Positions 1 through 8,827 of a stretch of DNA of 64,000 bases are shown in pieces; the first letter of the stretch is position 1, and each line of letters begins with the position of its first letter. The notes beneath the pieces were generated by a model. That model did not search any database and was not told the origin of the DNA. It saw nothing but the letters and a program-made list of their open reading frames with translations. A program made the translations under genes and the position numbers. This DNA is from Thalassotalea fonticola (lineage in GTDB: Bacteria > Pseudomonadota > Gammaproteobacteria > Enterobacterales > Alteromonadaceae). The stretch covers positions 2,666,001 to 2,730,000 of the forward strand of contig NZ_CP136600.1 of NCBI RefSeq assembly GCF_032911225.1, read 5' to 3'.

Positions 1-1249
1 TATAAACAGCACCCTGCCAATTTATTAACACCTGCTCTGAATGCTGCCGCGCTTGAAGTAGATAATATTTTAAATTATATAAATGTTGCCGTGTTAATTC
101 CCTTATCAGGTAGAGAAGCGGCATTAGGGAAAACTATTCAAGCAGGTATTATTGCTGCTTATCAATTACAACCTGACCGACAGTTAACCTTTGTAGATAC
201 TAATGCTAAAGGCATGACAGATATTGTCAATCAATTACATGTAATCAAACCTGATTTTGTGATTGGCCCATTACTCAAACAGCACGTTGATAGCTACTTA
301 GCGACTAATTATCAGCAAATAGGTGATATAAATACAGACCTAGTAGATGATGAAGACCTATTAAGTGAACCAGTACCTCAGCCCATGACAATAGAAACAG
401 TCGAGACGAGTGTAAATATACAATCCCCCCAACAACAAACACATACTTGGCCAACCTTATTATTAAATTTACCTGAGCATGCATTTTTAAGTGAAAACCA
501 ATTTGCTTTATCTATGCTTCCTGAAGATGAAGCAAGTCAGGCTGCGTTTTCATTGAGTCAGCAAGGATTTAAATCACCGTTAATATTAAGTCAAAACACT
601 GCTATAGGTAAAAGAATGGCCAACAGTTTTGCATTGCAATGGCAGAAACAAACCAGCAGTGATGCAAGTATCATTTACTATCCTAGCGGTAATAAAATGC
701 AACAGGCGGTTAAGACGGGGTTGGATGTTAATTTATCAGATGAACGCATCTATTTACTGCGTAACAGAGTAAAAGAAAATGTTAAAGCAGAAGCAAGGAA
801 TCGACGTGATGTTGACATGATTTATATGTTTGCCACCCCCGATCAAGCAAGGTTATTAAAGCCGTATATTGATGTCAACATAAGTCCGTTTGCCAACGCT
901 ATTCCCATGTATGCAAGTTCAAGAAGTTACAACGTAAACACCGACAGAAACACGCGCAGAGATCTTAATGGTTTGACCTTCACTGAAATTCCCTGGTTAT
1001 TGCCCTCTAAACAAGTAAACCCTTTAATGTCGGCAGATGCCAAGAAAATATGGCCAAACAGAAACAGCCAACTTGAACGCATATATGCAATGGGCATAGA
1101 TGCGCTACAATTAATAGATAAAGTAAAAGCAATGCAGCTTATCCCAATGTTAAGACATAAAGGGGAAACAGGAACTCTACAAATGGATACAAATCGTATC
1201 ATTAGCAGAAGTTTATCCTGGGGTAAGTATCGCACTTCACGGATACAAA

Positions 1250-1266
<17 letters not shown>
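1..1266 (+). CDS. lpoA: Penicillin-binding protein activator LpoA, C-terminal part (cut by window start)
   Basis: Outer-membrane lipoprotein that stimulates the transpeptidase activity of the bifunctional synthase PBP1A from the outer leaf of the periplasm. The reading frame is open from base 1, so the signal peptide, lipobox and N-terminal helical repeat domain lie outside the window. What is visible (about 420 residues) is the C-terminal domain with a periplasmic-binding-protein fold: it opens with the strand motif NVAVLIPLSG near base 84 and contains the INxLxxIKPDFVIGPL-type segment expected of this family. A GTG at 91 is not the true start, because coding continues upstream. The downstream yraN start lies inside the last codons (17-nt overlap), consistent with an operon. 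The neighbours yraN-diaA-dolP match the conserved enterobacterial order, which supports the LpoA call strongly. Confidence 0.9.
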
Positions 1267-2226
<960 letters not shown>

Positions 2227-2251
2227 ACATACATAGAGAAGTACAACAACA

Positions 2252-2815
2252 ATGAAAAAACTCGCTATTGCCATGATTAGCTTAACCTTGCTCCAAGGTT
2301 GTGCTGTAGCTGTTATTGCAGGTATTGGTGCCGGTGCGGCATCGATTAATGATCGCCGTACTTTAGGTGCACAAGTAGATGACCAATCAATTGAAGTTAA
2401 AGCGCATAGTCTAATTGCTGAAAACGCAGTACTTGAAGAGCAAACTCGTGTGCAAGTAGTGAGTTTAAATGGTACGGTTTTAGTTGTTGGGCAATCACCA
2501 AGTAAAGAGTTAAGATCTCAAGTTATCAGCATTATTTCCAACATCCAAGGCATTCGTAAGGTCCATAATCAAATCAGAATTGGTAATAAGACTACCTTTG
2601 GCACGCGTACTAATGATTCTTGGTTAACGACTAAAGTAAAAACTGAATTGATTGCTTCTGATAAAATTGACGGTAGCGCGATTAAAGTAGTGACGGAAGA
2701 CTCTGAAGTCTTTTTGATGGGCTTAGTTAAAACCAATGAAGCAAATATTGCGGTAGACATTGTCCGCCACATTAACGGTGTTAGTCGCGTTTACAAAGCT
2801 TTTCAAACGATGTAA
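2252..2815 (+). CDS. dolP: Outer-membrane BON-domain lipoprotein DolP (YraP)
   Basis: Lipoprotein of 187 residues that supports outer-membrane integrity and the BAM machinery at sites of cell division in enterobacteria. A lipoprotein signal peptide ends in the lipobox LLQGC, with the acylated Cys at residue 17. Two BON domains follow, at roughly 45-110 and 119-187; each contains the glycine-rich core pattern (VxLxGxV-type) and ends in a hydrophobic strand. It is the last gene of the lpoA-yraN-diaA-dolP cluster. Its stop is followed after only a few bases by a dispersed intergenic repeat. Confidence 0.9.
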   Translation: MKKLAIAMISLTLLQGCAVAVIAGIGAGAASINDRRTLGAQVDDQSIEVKAHSLIAENAVLEEQTRVQVVSLNGTVLVVGQSPSKELRSQVISIISNIQGIRKVHNQIRIGNKTTFGTRTNDSWLTTKVKTELIASDKIDGSAIKVVTEDSEVFLMGLVKTNEANIAVDIVRHINGVSRVYKAFQTM

Positions 2816-2818
2816 AGC

Positions 2819-2850
2819 AGAGACGAGATTAATAGAAACGAAAAGCGAGG
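2819..2850 (+). repeat. Stop-proximal dispersed repeat, copy 1
   Basis: Purine-rich block containing GAAACGAAAAGCGAGG, beginning 4 bases after the dolP stop. Related blocks, in the same orientation relative to the gene they follow, occur after sspB, zapE, pmbA and the first traT-like gene. GAAACGAAAAG at 2835-2845 is the exact inverted complement of bases 3231-3241, so copies 1 and 2 bracket this convergent intergenic region. Confidence 0.6.
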
Positions 2851-2901
2851 GGCTTGCTGTCAATTTGAGCCCTGCTTTGTAAATTACATTCAGAAAATAT
2901 A

Positions 2902-2947
2902 CACCGTCATCCTCCACGAGCTTTAGCGCGATGAAGGACCTCCTCCA
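2902..2947 (+). repeat. Dispersed intergenic repeat type B, copy 1
   Basis: Starts CACCGTC, continues through CCACGAGC and a GATGAAGGACC segment, and ends CTCCAG. A diverged copy lies at 59590-59637 (CACCGTC, CCACGAGC, GATGAGGGACC, TTCAG). In both places it sits next to a copy of the stop-proximal repeat. The sequence has no coding potential. Confidence 0.5.
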
Positions 2948-3230
2948 GCTCTACAGAAACTTAAAAAATCAACATATTAAATGATGTTTAGACAGAACTT
3001 AATTTAACTTTTAGAATCACATAATACGTCAGCAGGTCGCGGATATCGCTACTCGGCAACTGCTCCTGCGTTGCTCTACCTCCTGCATCCCTACAGTCGT
3101 CTTACGGAATAATGACGTGGTTTACGTTAATTAACATCGTGAATACTCAAATATAGTTGAGTTGAAACTGCATTTATAAAAATGGGAATAACTGCATTGC
3201 AATTATTCCCATTATCAGAAACAGCTCAGG

Positions 3231-3257
3231 CTTTTCGTTTCTAGCCTCTCGGCTTTT
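3231..3257 (-). repeat. Stop-proximal dispersed repeat, copy 2
   Basis: On the minus strand this reads GCCGAGAGGCTAGAAACGA followed by AAAG. It begins about 10 bases after the sspB stop codon. It shares CGAGAGGCTAGAAAC with the copy after pmbA at 28921-28950. Confidence 0.6.
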
Positions 3258-3266
3258 CACTACCGC

Positions 3267-3674
3267 TTACTTTACGATTGAAAGAGTAGGCTTACCCTTC
3301 TTCTCCGGCTTAGGAGTTTCAACTTGCTCAAGCACTTCTTCGACCTCTTCAGGGTATTCAATATCAAAAGATGAGCCAACGCCATTCTCTCTTGCATAAA
3401 TTGCCCCTACGGCTTCAAAAGGTACATACAAGCTTTGCACTTTACCGCCAAAGCGAGCACTAAACTCAATCACATCACCTGTCATCGAAATTGCTCCAAC
3501 AGAAGCAGGAGCAATATTAAGCACGATCTGACCATCATCAATATATTGCTCAGGCACCATCACATTGGGGTAATTAGCATCCACAGCAATATAAGGAGTT
3601 AAGTCGTTATCTAGGATCCAATCGTAAAAAGCCCTAATTAAATAGGGCTTATTAGAAGTCATTTCTACAGTCAT
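3267..3674 (-). CDS. sspB: ClpXP protease specificity-enhancing factor SspB
   Basis: Adaptor that binds ssrA-tagged peptides from stalled ribosomes and delivers them to ClpXP. The 135 residues include an N-terminal SMN/Lsm-like substrate-binding domain (about 1-110), with the segment TPYIAVDANYPNVMVP near residues 26-41 characteristic of the family. A charged flexible linker rich in E, P and K follows, then a short basic/hydrophobic tail ending PTLSIVK that matches the ClpX-docking tail of E. coli SspB in character. It lies 6 bases downstream of sspA and is presumably co-transcribed with it. Confidence 0.93.
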   Translation of the reverse strand: MTVEMTSNKPYLIRAFYDWILDNDLTPYIAVDANYPNVMVPEQYIDDGQIVLNIAPASVGAISMTGDVIEFSARFGGKVQSLYVPFEAVGAIYARENGVGSSFDIEYPEEVEEVLEQVETPKPEKKGKPTLSIVK

Positions 3675-3680
3675 AACAGC

Positions 3681-4322
3681 TTAAGCTGGGCGACCAAAAC
3701 GTAATTCACGTTCGGTTTCTGTTAATGATGCTTGAAATGATTCACGGTCAAACAAGCGTAACATGTAGTTCTTTAACTCTTTACTACCTTGACCTGATAA
3801 TTCAATACCAAATGCAGGCAAACGCCATAATAGAGGAGCTAAATAACAATCAACTAAGCTAAATTCTTCACTCATGAAATATGGCGCTTCATTTAACACT
3901 GGCGCAATGCTTAATAAGCTTTCACGTAAATCATTACGCGCTTTATCTGCATCATCCGCACTACCAGAAATAATGGTCAATGCCAGGCTATACCAGTCAC
4001 TTTCAATGCGGTGCATCATTAATCGGCTGCGGCCACGAGCAACTGGGTAAACAGGCATTAGTGGTGGATGTGGGAAACGCTCATCTAAGTACTCCATAAT
4101 GATCTTAGCTTCATATAAAGCTAGTTCCCGATCAATTAATGTTGGTACTGTTCCATATGGATTTAAGTCAATTAAATCTTCTGGTAAATTGTCCATTTCA
4201 ACTAAATGAATGTCTACACCTACACCTTTTTCAGCAAGCACGATACGAGTCTGATGACTGTACATATCATCGGCATGTGAAAACAGGGTCATGACAGAGC
4301 GTTTATTAGCGGCTACAGCCAT
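3681..4322 (-). CDS. sspA: Stringent starvation protein A (GST-fold RNA polymerase-associated protein)
   Basis: RNA-polymerase-associated protein with a glutathione-S-transferase fold, important in stationary phase and acid stress; it is thought to act on sigma-70 holoenzyme rather than as an enzyme. Length is 213 residues, as usual. The N-terminal thioredoxin-like half runs to about residue 85, with the motif NPYGTVPTLID near 54-64 and YEAKIIMEYLDERFPHP near 69-85; the helical C-terminal half follows. It lies upstream of sspB and downstream of petC, an order conserved in many gammaproteobacteria. Confidence 0.93.
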   Translation of the reverse strand: MAVAANKRSVMTLFSHADDMYSHQTRIVLAEKGVGVDIHLVEMDNLPEDLIDLNPYGTVPTLIDRELALYEAKIIMEYLDERFPHPPLMPVYPVARGRSRLMMHRIESDWYSLALTIISGSADDADKARNDLRESLLSIAPVLNEAPYFMSEEFSLVDCYLAPLLWRLPAFGIELSGQGSKELKNYMLRLFDRESFQASLTETERELRFGRPA

Positions 4323-4404
4323 ATATCCTCCAAAGAATGTTTAAAACGTTATACCTACTGTATAACACGTTGTACTTATTAGCTATTGTAGTAAGCACGA
4401 CAAA

Positions 4405-4450
4405 GGGGCTGATTACTTTAAACGTACAAATACGTTTATAGTATAGCCCC
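4405..4450 (-). terminator. Possible terminator or attenuator between petC and sspA
   Basis: Nested inverted repeat. The outer arms are GGGGCT at 4405-4410 and AGCCCC at 4445-4450; the inner perfect 8-bp stem is TAAACGTA/TACGTTTA (4419-4426 and 4431-4438) with a 4-base loop. On the minus strand the outer stem is followed only by TTT, so termination would be weak. It could partly separate sspAB from petABC transcription. Confidence 0.4.
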
Positions 4451-4490
4451 AATAAATTTATTTTAGCGAACTAATATTGATGTTCAACAA

Positions 4491-5240
4491 TTAGTGAACG
4501 TCGCGCCAATATTCTTTCTTCAATAAGTAACTAAAGATGAATAAAATTACTAGGAAACCAAGTACCCAGTAACCTAAACGATGGCGCTCAACTTTACTTG
4601 GCTCACCGGTATATTCCAAAAAGTTAACTAAATCACGAACAACAATATCGTAATCAGCCGGTGTTAATGTACCCGGTTGAGTAAGAACTAAATCTGAATT
4701 TGCAAGCGGACGCTGTTCTGCCGCTGGCAATTGTAACATAGCTTTTGCTTCAGCGCTTAACTCTTGTACGCCCTGTAGTTGTTGAAATACATGGGGCATA
4801 CCAACATCTTTAAATGTCGCGTTGTTCACGCCAAACGGACGGCTACTGTCGCTGTAAAAAGAACGAAGGTATGTGTATAACCAGTCAGTACTTCTAAAGC
4901 GAGCAGCAAGTGTTAAATCTGGTGGCGCAGCACCAAACCAAGCAGCAGCTTCTTTTGAAGGCATAGTGTTAGTAATATGATCACCAACTTTTTCACCGGT
5001 AAACATTAACGTTTCAATGCCTTCTTGTTCATCGATGTCTAAATCGGTAAACGTACGGTTGTAACGTTGATATTGTAGTTGGTGACAACCTAAACAATAG
5101 TTCATAAATGTTTCGGCGCCGTTACGTAATGACGCTTTATCAGTAATATCGTTATTAGCATGATCAAGCGGTGCACCACCGCCAGCAGCGAACGCTAACG
5201 TTGGTAATAAGGTAAATAAAGCAATTATTATTTTTTTCAT
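4491..5240 (-). CDS. petC: Ubiquinol-cytochrome c reductase, cytochrome c1 subunit
   Basis: Membrane-anchored c-type cytochrome of the bc1 complex; it passes electrons from the Rieske centre to soluble cytochrome c in the periplasm. A Sec signal peptide (residues 1-18, ending FAFAA-like) precedes the single heme-binding motif CLGCH (Cys49, Cys52, His53). A C-terminal membrane anchor near residues 222-240 ends in the basic KKEYWRD. Length 249 is normal. It is the third gene of petABC and its first base overlaps the last base of petB. Confidence 0.95.
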   Translation of the reverse strand: MKKIIIALFTLLPTLAFAAGGGAPLDHANNDITDKASLRNGAETFMNYCLGCHQLQYQRYNRTFTDLDIDEQEGIETLMFTGEKVGDHITNTMPSKEAAAWFGAAPPDLTLAARFRSTDWLYTYLRSFYSDSSRPFGVNNATFKDVGMPHVFQQLQGVQELSAEAKAMLQLPAAEQRPLANSDLVLTQPGTLTPADYDIVVRDLVNFLEYTGEPSKVERHRLGYWVLGFLVILFIFSYLLKKEYWRDVH

Positions 5241-6505
5241 TATTTAGTCACCCTTTCTGGAACTGGCTTAGTATTCTCGTTATTCGAGTAGAACCAAAGC
5301 GCAATAAAGAAACCAAAATAGCCAAGTGTTGCAATACGGCCAATCAAGTTAGCAAGTTCAGATGCAGGCATCGTACCTAATACACCTAATACGATAAAGC
5401 TGATAGTGAACTGAACTAAGTTTACAAAGTGAGCTTTACTACGGAAACGGAATGACTTAACAATGCCACGGTCAAACCAAGGCAGGGCAAATAACATACC
5501 AATGGCAGCAAACATACCTATCATACCTAAAAGCTTGTCAGGAATAACTCTTAAAATAGTGTAGAACGGACCGAAGTACCAAACTGGCACAATATGCTCA
5601 GGAGTTTTCAAACCATTAGCAGGAGTAAAGTTCGGCGCCTCAAGGAAGTAACCACCACCTTCAGGGACAAAGAACATAACCCAACAGAATAAGATTAAGA
5701 AACCAACAACCCCCATAATGTCTTTTACTGAATAGTAAGGGTGGAATGGGATCGCATCGACGATGTCATACTTACCTGTGTATGCTTCGTGGAATTCAAA
5801 TTTGCTTTTTTCTTCTTCTGGCACAGAACCTTTCTTCTTTTTAATGTTAGTGCCGTCAGGGTTATTAGAACCCACTTCATGCAAGGCTAAAATATGTAAG
5901 AAAACAAGAACAACTAATACTAGCGGTAATGCAACAACATGTAGTGCGAAGAAACGGTTTAACGTTGCACCAGAGATAACATAGTCACCACGGATCCAAG
6001 TTGTTAAATCATCGCCAATGATTGGAATTGCACCAAATAGAGAAATGATTACCTGTGCCCCCCAGTAACTCATGTTACCCCAAGGCAATAAGTAACCCAT
6101 AAATGCTTCGGCCATTAATACTAAGTAGATTAACATACCAAAAATCCACAGTAACTCACGTGGTTTTTGGTAAGAACCGTACATTAAACCGCGATACATG
6201 TGTAAGTAAACGACGATAAAGAATGCCGAAGCACCCGTTGAATGCATATAACGTAATAACCAACCGTAATCAACATCACGCATGATGTATTCTACTGATG
6301 CAAATGCACCATCGCCAGAAGGTTCATAATTCATCGTTAACCAAATACCGGTAACGATTTGGTTTACCAGGACTAACATGGCTAATGAGCCAAAGAAGTA
6401 CCAAAAGTTAAAGTTTTTAGGAGCTGGATATTGAGCTAAATGCTTATTCCAGGCATCTGTTACTGGTAAACGTGCGTCAATCCAAGCCATAAAATTTGCA
6501 AACAT
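5240..6505 (-). CDS. petB: Ubiquinol-cytochrome c reductase, cytochrome b subunit
   Basis: Integral membrane subunit carrying the two b hemes and both quinone sites of complex III. About eight membrane helices are visible in 421 residues. Family hallmarks include GIWLTMNYEP, the heme-binding histidine region RYMHSTGASAFF, MGYLLPWGNMSYWG near the Qo site, and the PEHIVPVWYF segment (the PEWY-loop equivalent). A charged cytoplasmic insertion rich in K and E near residues 215-240 is usual in this group. Start and stop each overlap the neighbouring pet gene by one base, so the three subunits are translationally coupled. Confidence 0.96.
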   Translation of the reverse strand: MFANFMAWIDARLPVTDAWNKHLAQYPAPKNFNFWYFFGSLAMLVLVNQIVTGIWLTMNYEPSGDGAFASVEYIMRDVDYGWLLRYMHSTGASAFFIVVYLHMYRGLMYGSYQKPRELLWIFGMLIYLVLMAEAFMGYLLPWGNMSYWGAQVIISLFGAIPIIGDDLTTWIRGDYVISGATLNRFFALHVVALPLVLVVLVFLHILALHEVGSNNPDGTNIKKKKGSVPEEEKSKFEFHEAYTGKYDIVDAIPFHPYYSVKDIMGVVGFLILFCWVMFFVPEGGGYFLEAPNFTPANGLKTPEHIVPVWYFGPFYTILRVIPDKLLGMIGMFAAIGMLFALPWFDRGIVKSFRFRSKAHFVNLVQFTISFIVLGVLGTMPASELANLIGRIATLGYFGFFIALWFYSNNENTKPVPERVTK

Positions 6506-7095
6506 TACGCGTCTCCTTTGCCGATACCAATAATTAAGGTACCTGCTGATGGGAATGAATGTTCAGGTACCACAAGATTCAGTGGCGCAGGAACACCGGC
6601 AAATACACGACCAGCCATATCAAATTTAGAACCATGACATGGACAGAAGAAGCCGTAATCTACGCCTTCAACCTGTTCGGAGAAGTCACCTTTTTGATAA
6701 GTAGGAGCACAACCTAAGTGAGTACAAACACCTTCAGCAACTAAATACTCAGGATTAATTGAGCGATACTGGTTTTGTGCATATGCAGGTTGTTGCGCTT
6801 CGGCAGATTCAGGATCTCGTAATTGGTCTTCATGACCGCCTAGGCCATCGATGATATCCTGACTACGACGTACGATATACACAGGTTTGCCACGGTATTC
6901 AGCACGAATTAGCTGACCAACAGCTATTTTGCTTACATTAACTTCAACTGGAGCACCGGCAGCTTTCGCTTTGGCACTTGGATTCCAGGAAGCAATGAAT
7001 GGCACAGCAGCACCAGCAACGCCTACAGCACCAACTACCGAAGTAGCTGCTGTCAGGAAACGTCGACGGCCGTTATTCACGGGCGCATTGCTCAT
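6505..7095 (-). CDS. petA: Ubiquinol-cytochrome c reductase, Rieske iron-sulfur subunit
   Basis: Rieske protein of the bc1 complex; it takes an electron from ubiquinol through its 2Fe-2S cluster. Cluster boxes CTHLGC and CPCHGS lie in the C-terminal half. The N-terminus has a twin-arginine pattern (GRRRFL) followed by an uncleaved hydrophobic anchor, as expected for Tat-dependent Rieske proteins. I place the start at 7095 because GGAG sits just upstream there; an in-frame ATG at 7119 adds eight residues but has no recognisable ribosome-binding site. It is the first gene of petABC. Confidence 0.94.
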   Translation of the reverse strand: MSNAPVNNGRRRFLTAATSVVGAVGVAGAAVPFIASWNPSAKAKAAGAPVEVNVSKIAVGQLIRAEYRGKPVYIVRRSQDIIDGLGGHEDQLRDPESAEAQQPAYAQNQYRSINPEYLVAEGVCTHLGCAPTYQKGDFSEQVEGVDYGFFCPCHGSKFDMAGRVFAGVPAPLNLVVPEHSFPSAGTLIIGIGKGDA

Positions 7096-7438
7096 TTCAT
7101 TTCTCCAATTATTAGACATAGTTTTAAATTTTATTTTTATCAGCTAAATCAATAAAATATCCAGCTGTGATATAACATTTCATCGATTTGTACGCTAAGG
7201 TAACCAGATACAACAAAATGTATAAAAAATTTTTGTCTATCATAATGAAACAGCGCTTTTATTACAAGATAAAACCTTAGTTTTAGAGTGCTTATTTATG
7301 ACAATTTAGGTCAAATATTTACCCTGTGGTAAATGCGCGTAAAATGAAAAATGCAGAGAGATGTTTTATCAAGAAAAATGTAGATAGAGTACGTTTAAAG
7401 CTTTGTTCAACAAGCCTATGAAATGAAGTTTCAGAAAT

Positions 7439-7490
7439 AACAGGATTTATACCGTCGCTGACATAACAGAATTTAAACCGCCCCTGATAA
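7439..7490. repeat. Two adjacent imperfect 26-base direct repeats
   Basis: Both units begin AACAG-ATTTA-ACCG and continue CTGA; 20 of 26 positions match by hand count. They lie just beyond the rpsI terminator and do not code. Confidence 0.55.
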
Positions 7491-7512
7491 TTCTAAGTTT
7501 TTCTGGGAAGAA

Positions 7513-7538
7513 ATAAAAAAGCCGACGTAAACGTCGGC
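7513..7538 (-). terminator. Rho-independent terminator of rplM-rpsI
   Basis: GCCGACGT/ACGTCGGC arms (7521-7528 and 7531-7538) with a 2-base centre. On the minus strand they are followed by a run of T (7515-7520). It starts 22 bases after the rpsI stop. Confidence 0.85.
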
Positions 7539-7559
7539 TTTTGCATATAAACGGTAAAA

Positions 7560-7952
7560 TTAACGTTTTGAGAATTGTGGACGTTTACGCGCTTTGTGTA
7601 AACCAACTTTCTTACGTTCAACTTTACGAGCATCACGAGTTACGTAACCAGCTTTACGTAAACCTGAACGTAAAGTTTCGTCGAACTGCATTAATGCACG
7701 AGTGATACCGTGACGGATAGCACCGGCTTGACCAGAAATACCACCACCAACTACAGTGATGTTAAGGTCAAACTTTTCAGTCATTTCAACTAACTCAAGA
7801 GGTTGACGAACAACCATACGAGCAGTAGGACGACCGAAGTATACTTCGATGTCACGATTATTAATTGTGATTGCACCGTTACCAGCTTTCATAAACACAC
7901 GAGCTACAGAGCTCTTGCGACGACCAGTACCGTAATATTGATTATCAGCCAT
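7560..7952 (-). CDS. rpsI: 30S ribosomal protein S9
   Basis: Small-subunit protein whose C-terminal tail reaches the P-site tRNA. Length 130 equals the bacterial norm. Recognisable are the N-terminal [15 protein letters not shown], the central [15 protein letters not shown] glycine stretch, and the conserved basic tail ending [11 protein letters not shown]. It follows rplM by 3 bases as in nearly all bacteria, and is closed by a strong terminator. Confidence 0.98.
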   Translation of the reverse strand: MADNQYYGTGRRKSSVARVFMKAGNGAITINNRDIEVYFGRPTARMVVRQPLELVEMTEKFDLNITVVGGGISGQAGAIRHGITRALMQFDETLRSGLRKAGYVTRDARKVERKKVGLHKARKRPQFSKR

Positions 7953-7955
7953 TGT

Positions 7956-8384
7956 CTATAACTCCAAAACTTTAGGTTGTTGTGCAGTATGCATGTGCTC
8001 AGCACCTGCGTACACTTTTAATTTACGGAACATGTCACGACCCAGAGGGCCTTTTGGCAACATGCCTTTAACTGCAAACTCGATTGGACGTACAGGAGCT
8101 TTTTCAACAAGCTGTTCGAAGCTTAATTGCTTAAGACCACCAACGAATCCAGTGTGCGAGTAGTAAATTTTACCTTTCGCTTTATTACCAGTTACTTTAA
8201 CTTTGTCTGCATTGATCACAACAACATAGTCGCCAACATCAACACTTGGAGTGTATTCTGGTTTGTGCTTGCCACGTAAAATAGTAGCAATTTGAGTAGC
8301 GATACGACCTAAAGTTTTACCTTCGGCATCCACTACGAACCATTCGCGTTGAACGCTTTCTGGTTTAGCTGTAAAAGTTTTCAT
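7956..8384 (-). CDS. rplM: 50S ribosomal protein L13
   Basis: Early-assembling large-subunit protein. Starting at the ATG at 8384 gives 142 residues beginning [15 protein letters not shown], the usual bacterial length and N-terminus. An in-frame ATG four codons upstream (8396) has no ribosome-binding site and would add a non-conserved MGFL. Signatures include [19 protein letters not shown] and [12 protein letters not shown] long leader separates it from a promoter near 8520, leaving room for autogenous control. Confidence 0.97.
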   Translation of the reverse strand: MKTFTAKPESVQREWFVVDAEGKTLGRIATQIATILRGKHKPEYTPSVDVGDYVVVINADKVKVTGNKAKGKIYYSHTGFVGGLKQLSFEQLVEKAPVRPIEFAVKGMLPKGPLGRDMFRKLKVYAGAEHMHTAQQPKVLEL

Positions 8385-8510
8385 TAAAAAACCCATTTTA
8401 AAATAAAGTTACATAAATTAATAACCAGTTATCTGATTATCGGTTTAAATGGACTACGCAATTACCCCTTCGAGTATCGAGTCCGGTGCTTTTTCAAGCG
8501 TAGTAACGTT

Positions 8511-8548
8511 GGGAGCGCGAATTATATAGATAAATGGATAAAAGATCA
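8511..8548 (-). promoter_or_regulatory. Putative rplM promoter with GC-rich discriminator
   Basis: On the minus strand a perfect -10 TATAAT (8521-8526) is followed directly by a GC-rich discriminator, TCGCGCTCCC. A weak -35 (TGATCT, 8543-8548) is 16 bases upstream. GC-rich discriminators are typical of stringently controlled ribosomal promoters; the control itself is inferred. Confidence 0.55.
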
Positions 8549-8607
8549 CCTATATTTTTAAAACAATTGAAGTTTTATTGCATTTTTTTGTTCTAGCAGG
8601 GTACATA

Positions 8608-8646
8608 GGCTCGAAACGAGAGGCTATAAACGAAAAACGAGAAGCA
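8608..8646 (+). repeat. Stop-proximal dispersed repeat, copy 3
   Basis: Contains GAAACGAGAGGCTATAAACG and AAAAACGAGAAGC. It is inverted relative to copy 4 at 8794-8823. It is the one copy here that does not directly follow a stop codon on its own strand. Confidence 0.55.
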
Positions 8647-8793
8647 ATGATTCTAAATTGAACAAGTGTTAAGCTTCAAATCCCATCAATATTTATAATA
8701 CTCAAAATACAAAATCGATAATTATGATGTCCATTTGAACAGTGGGATAAAACATGAATAATGGTTTGATTCATATTCTATCCACAACATTAT

Positions 8794-8823
8794 CGCTCTT
8801 GGTTTCTCGTTTCTCGTTTCTAA
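8794..8823 (-). repeat. Stop-proximal dispersed repeat, copy 4
   Basis: On the minus strand it reads TTAGAAACGAGAAACGAGAA followed by ACCAAGAGCG, with the 8-base unit GAGAAACG reiterated. It starts 4 bases after the zapE stop codon. Confidence 0.6.
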
Positions 8824-8827
8824 AAGC

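Larger units (their letters stand above)
2816..3266. other. Convergent intergenic region dolP/sspB made of repeat-like blocks
   Basis: 451 bases with no credible gene. It holds stop-proximal repeat copies at each edge, a second repeat block at 2902-2947 that recurs near 59590, and a segment around 3025-3115 with reiterated CTCCTGC/CTACCTCCTGC-like words. No strong rho-independent terminator was found, although the genes converge here. Confidence 0.5.
7120..7559. other. Intergenic region upstream of petA and downstream of rpsI
   Basis: 440 bases without a gene. It should hold the petABC promoter near its left edge (none I could define with confidence) and the rplM-rpsI terminator at its right edge. 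TGAC-N7-GTCA at 7299-7313 is a short inverted repeat. Two adjacent imperfect 26-base direct repeats lie at 7439-7464 and 7465-7490. Confidence 0.5.
8397..8827. other. Region between rplM and zapE: leader, promoter, repeats
   Basis: 431 bases. The left part (8397-8530) is the rplM leader and promoter. The right part holds two stop-proximal repeat copies in opposite orientation (8608-8646 and 8794-8823) around an AT-rich core with no recognisable gene. Confidence 0.5.

Noticed and set aside
7299..7313. FNR or ArcA site upstream of petABC (TGAC-N7-GTCA)
   Set aside because: The half-sites and spacing do not match the FNR consensus TTGAT-N4-ATCAA well, and no promoter in register was found.
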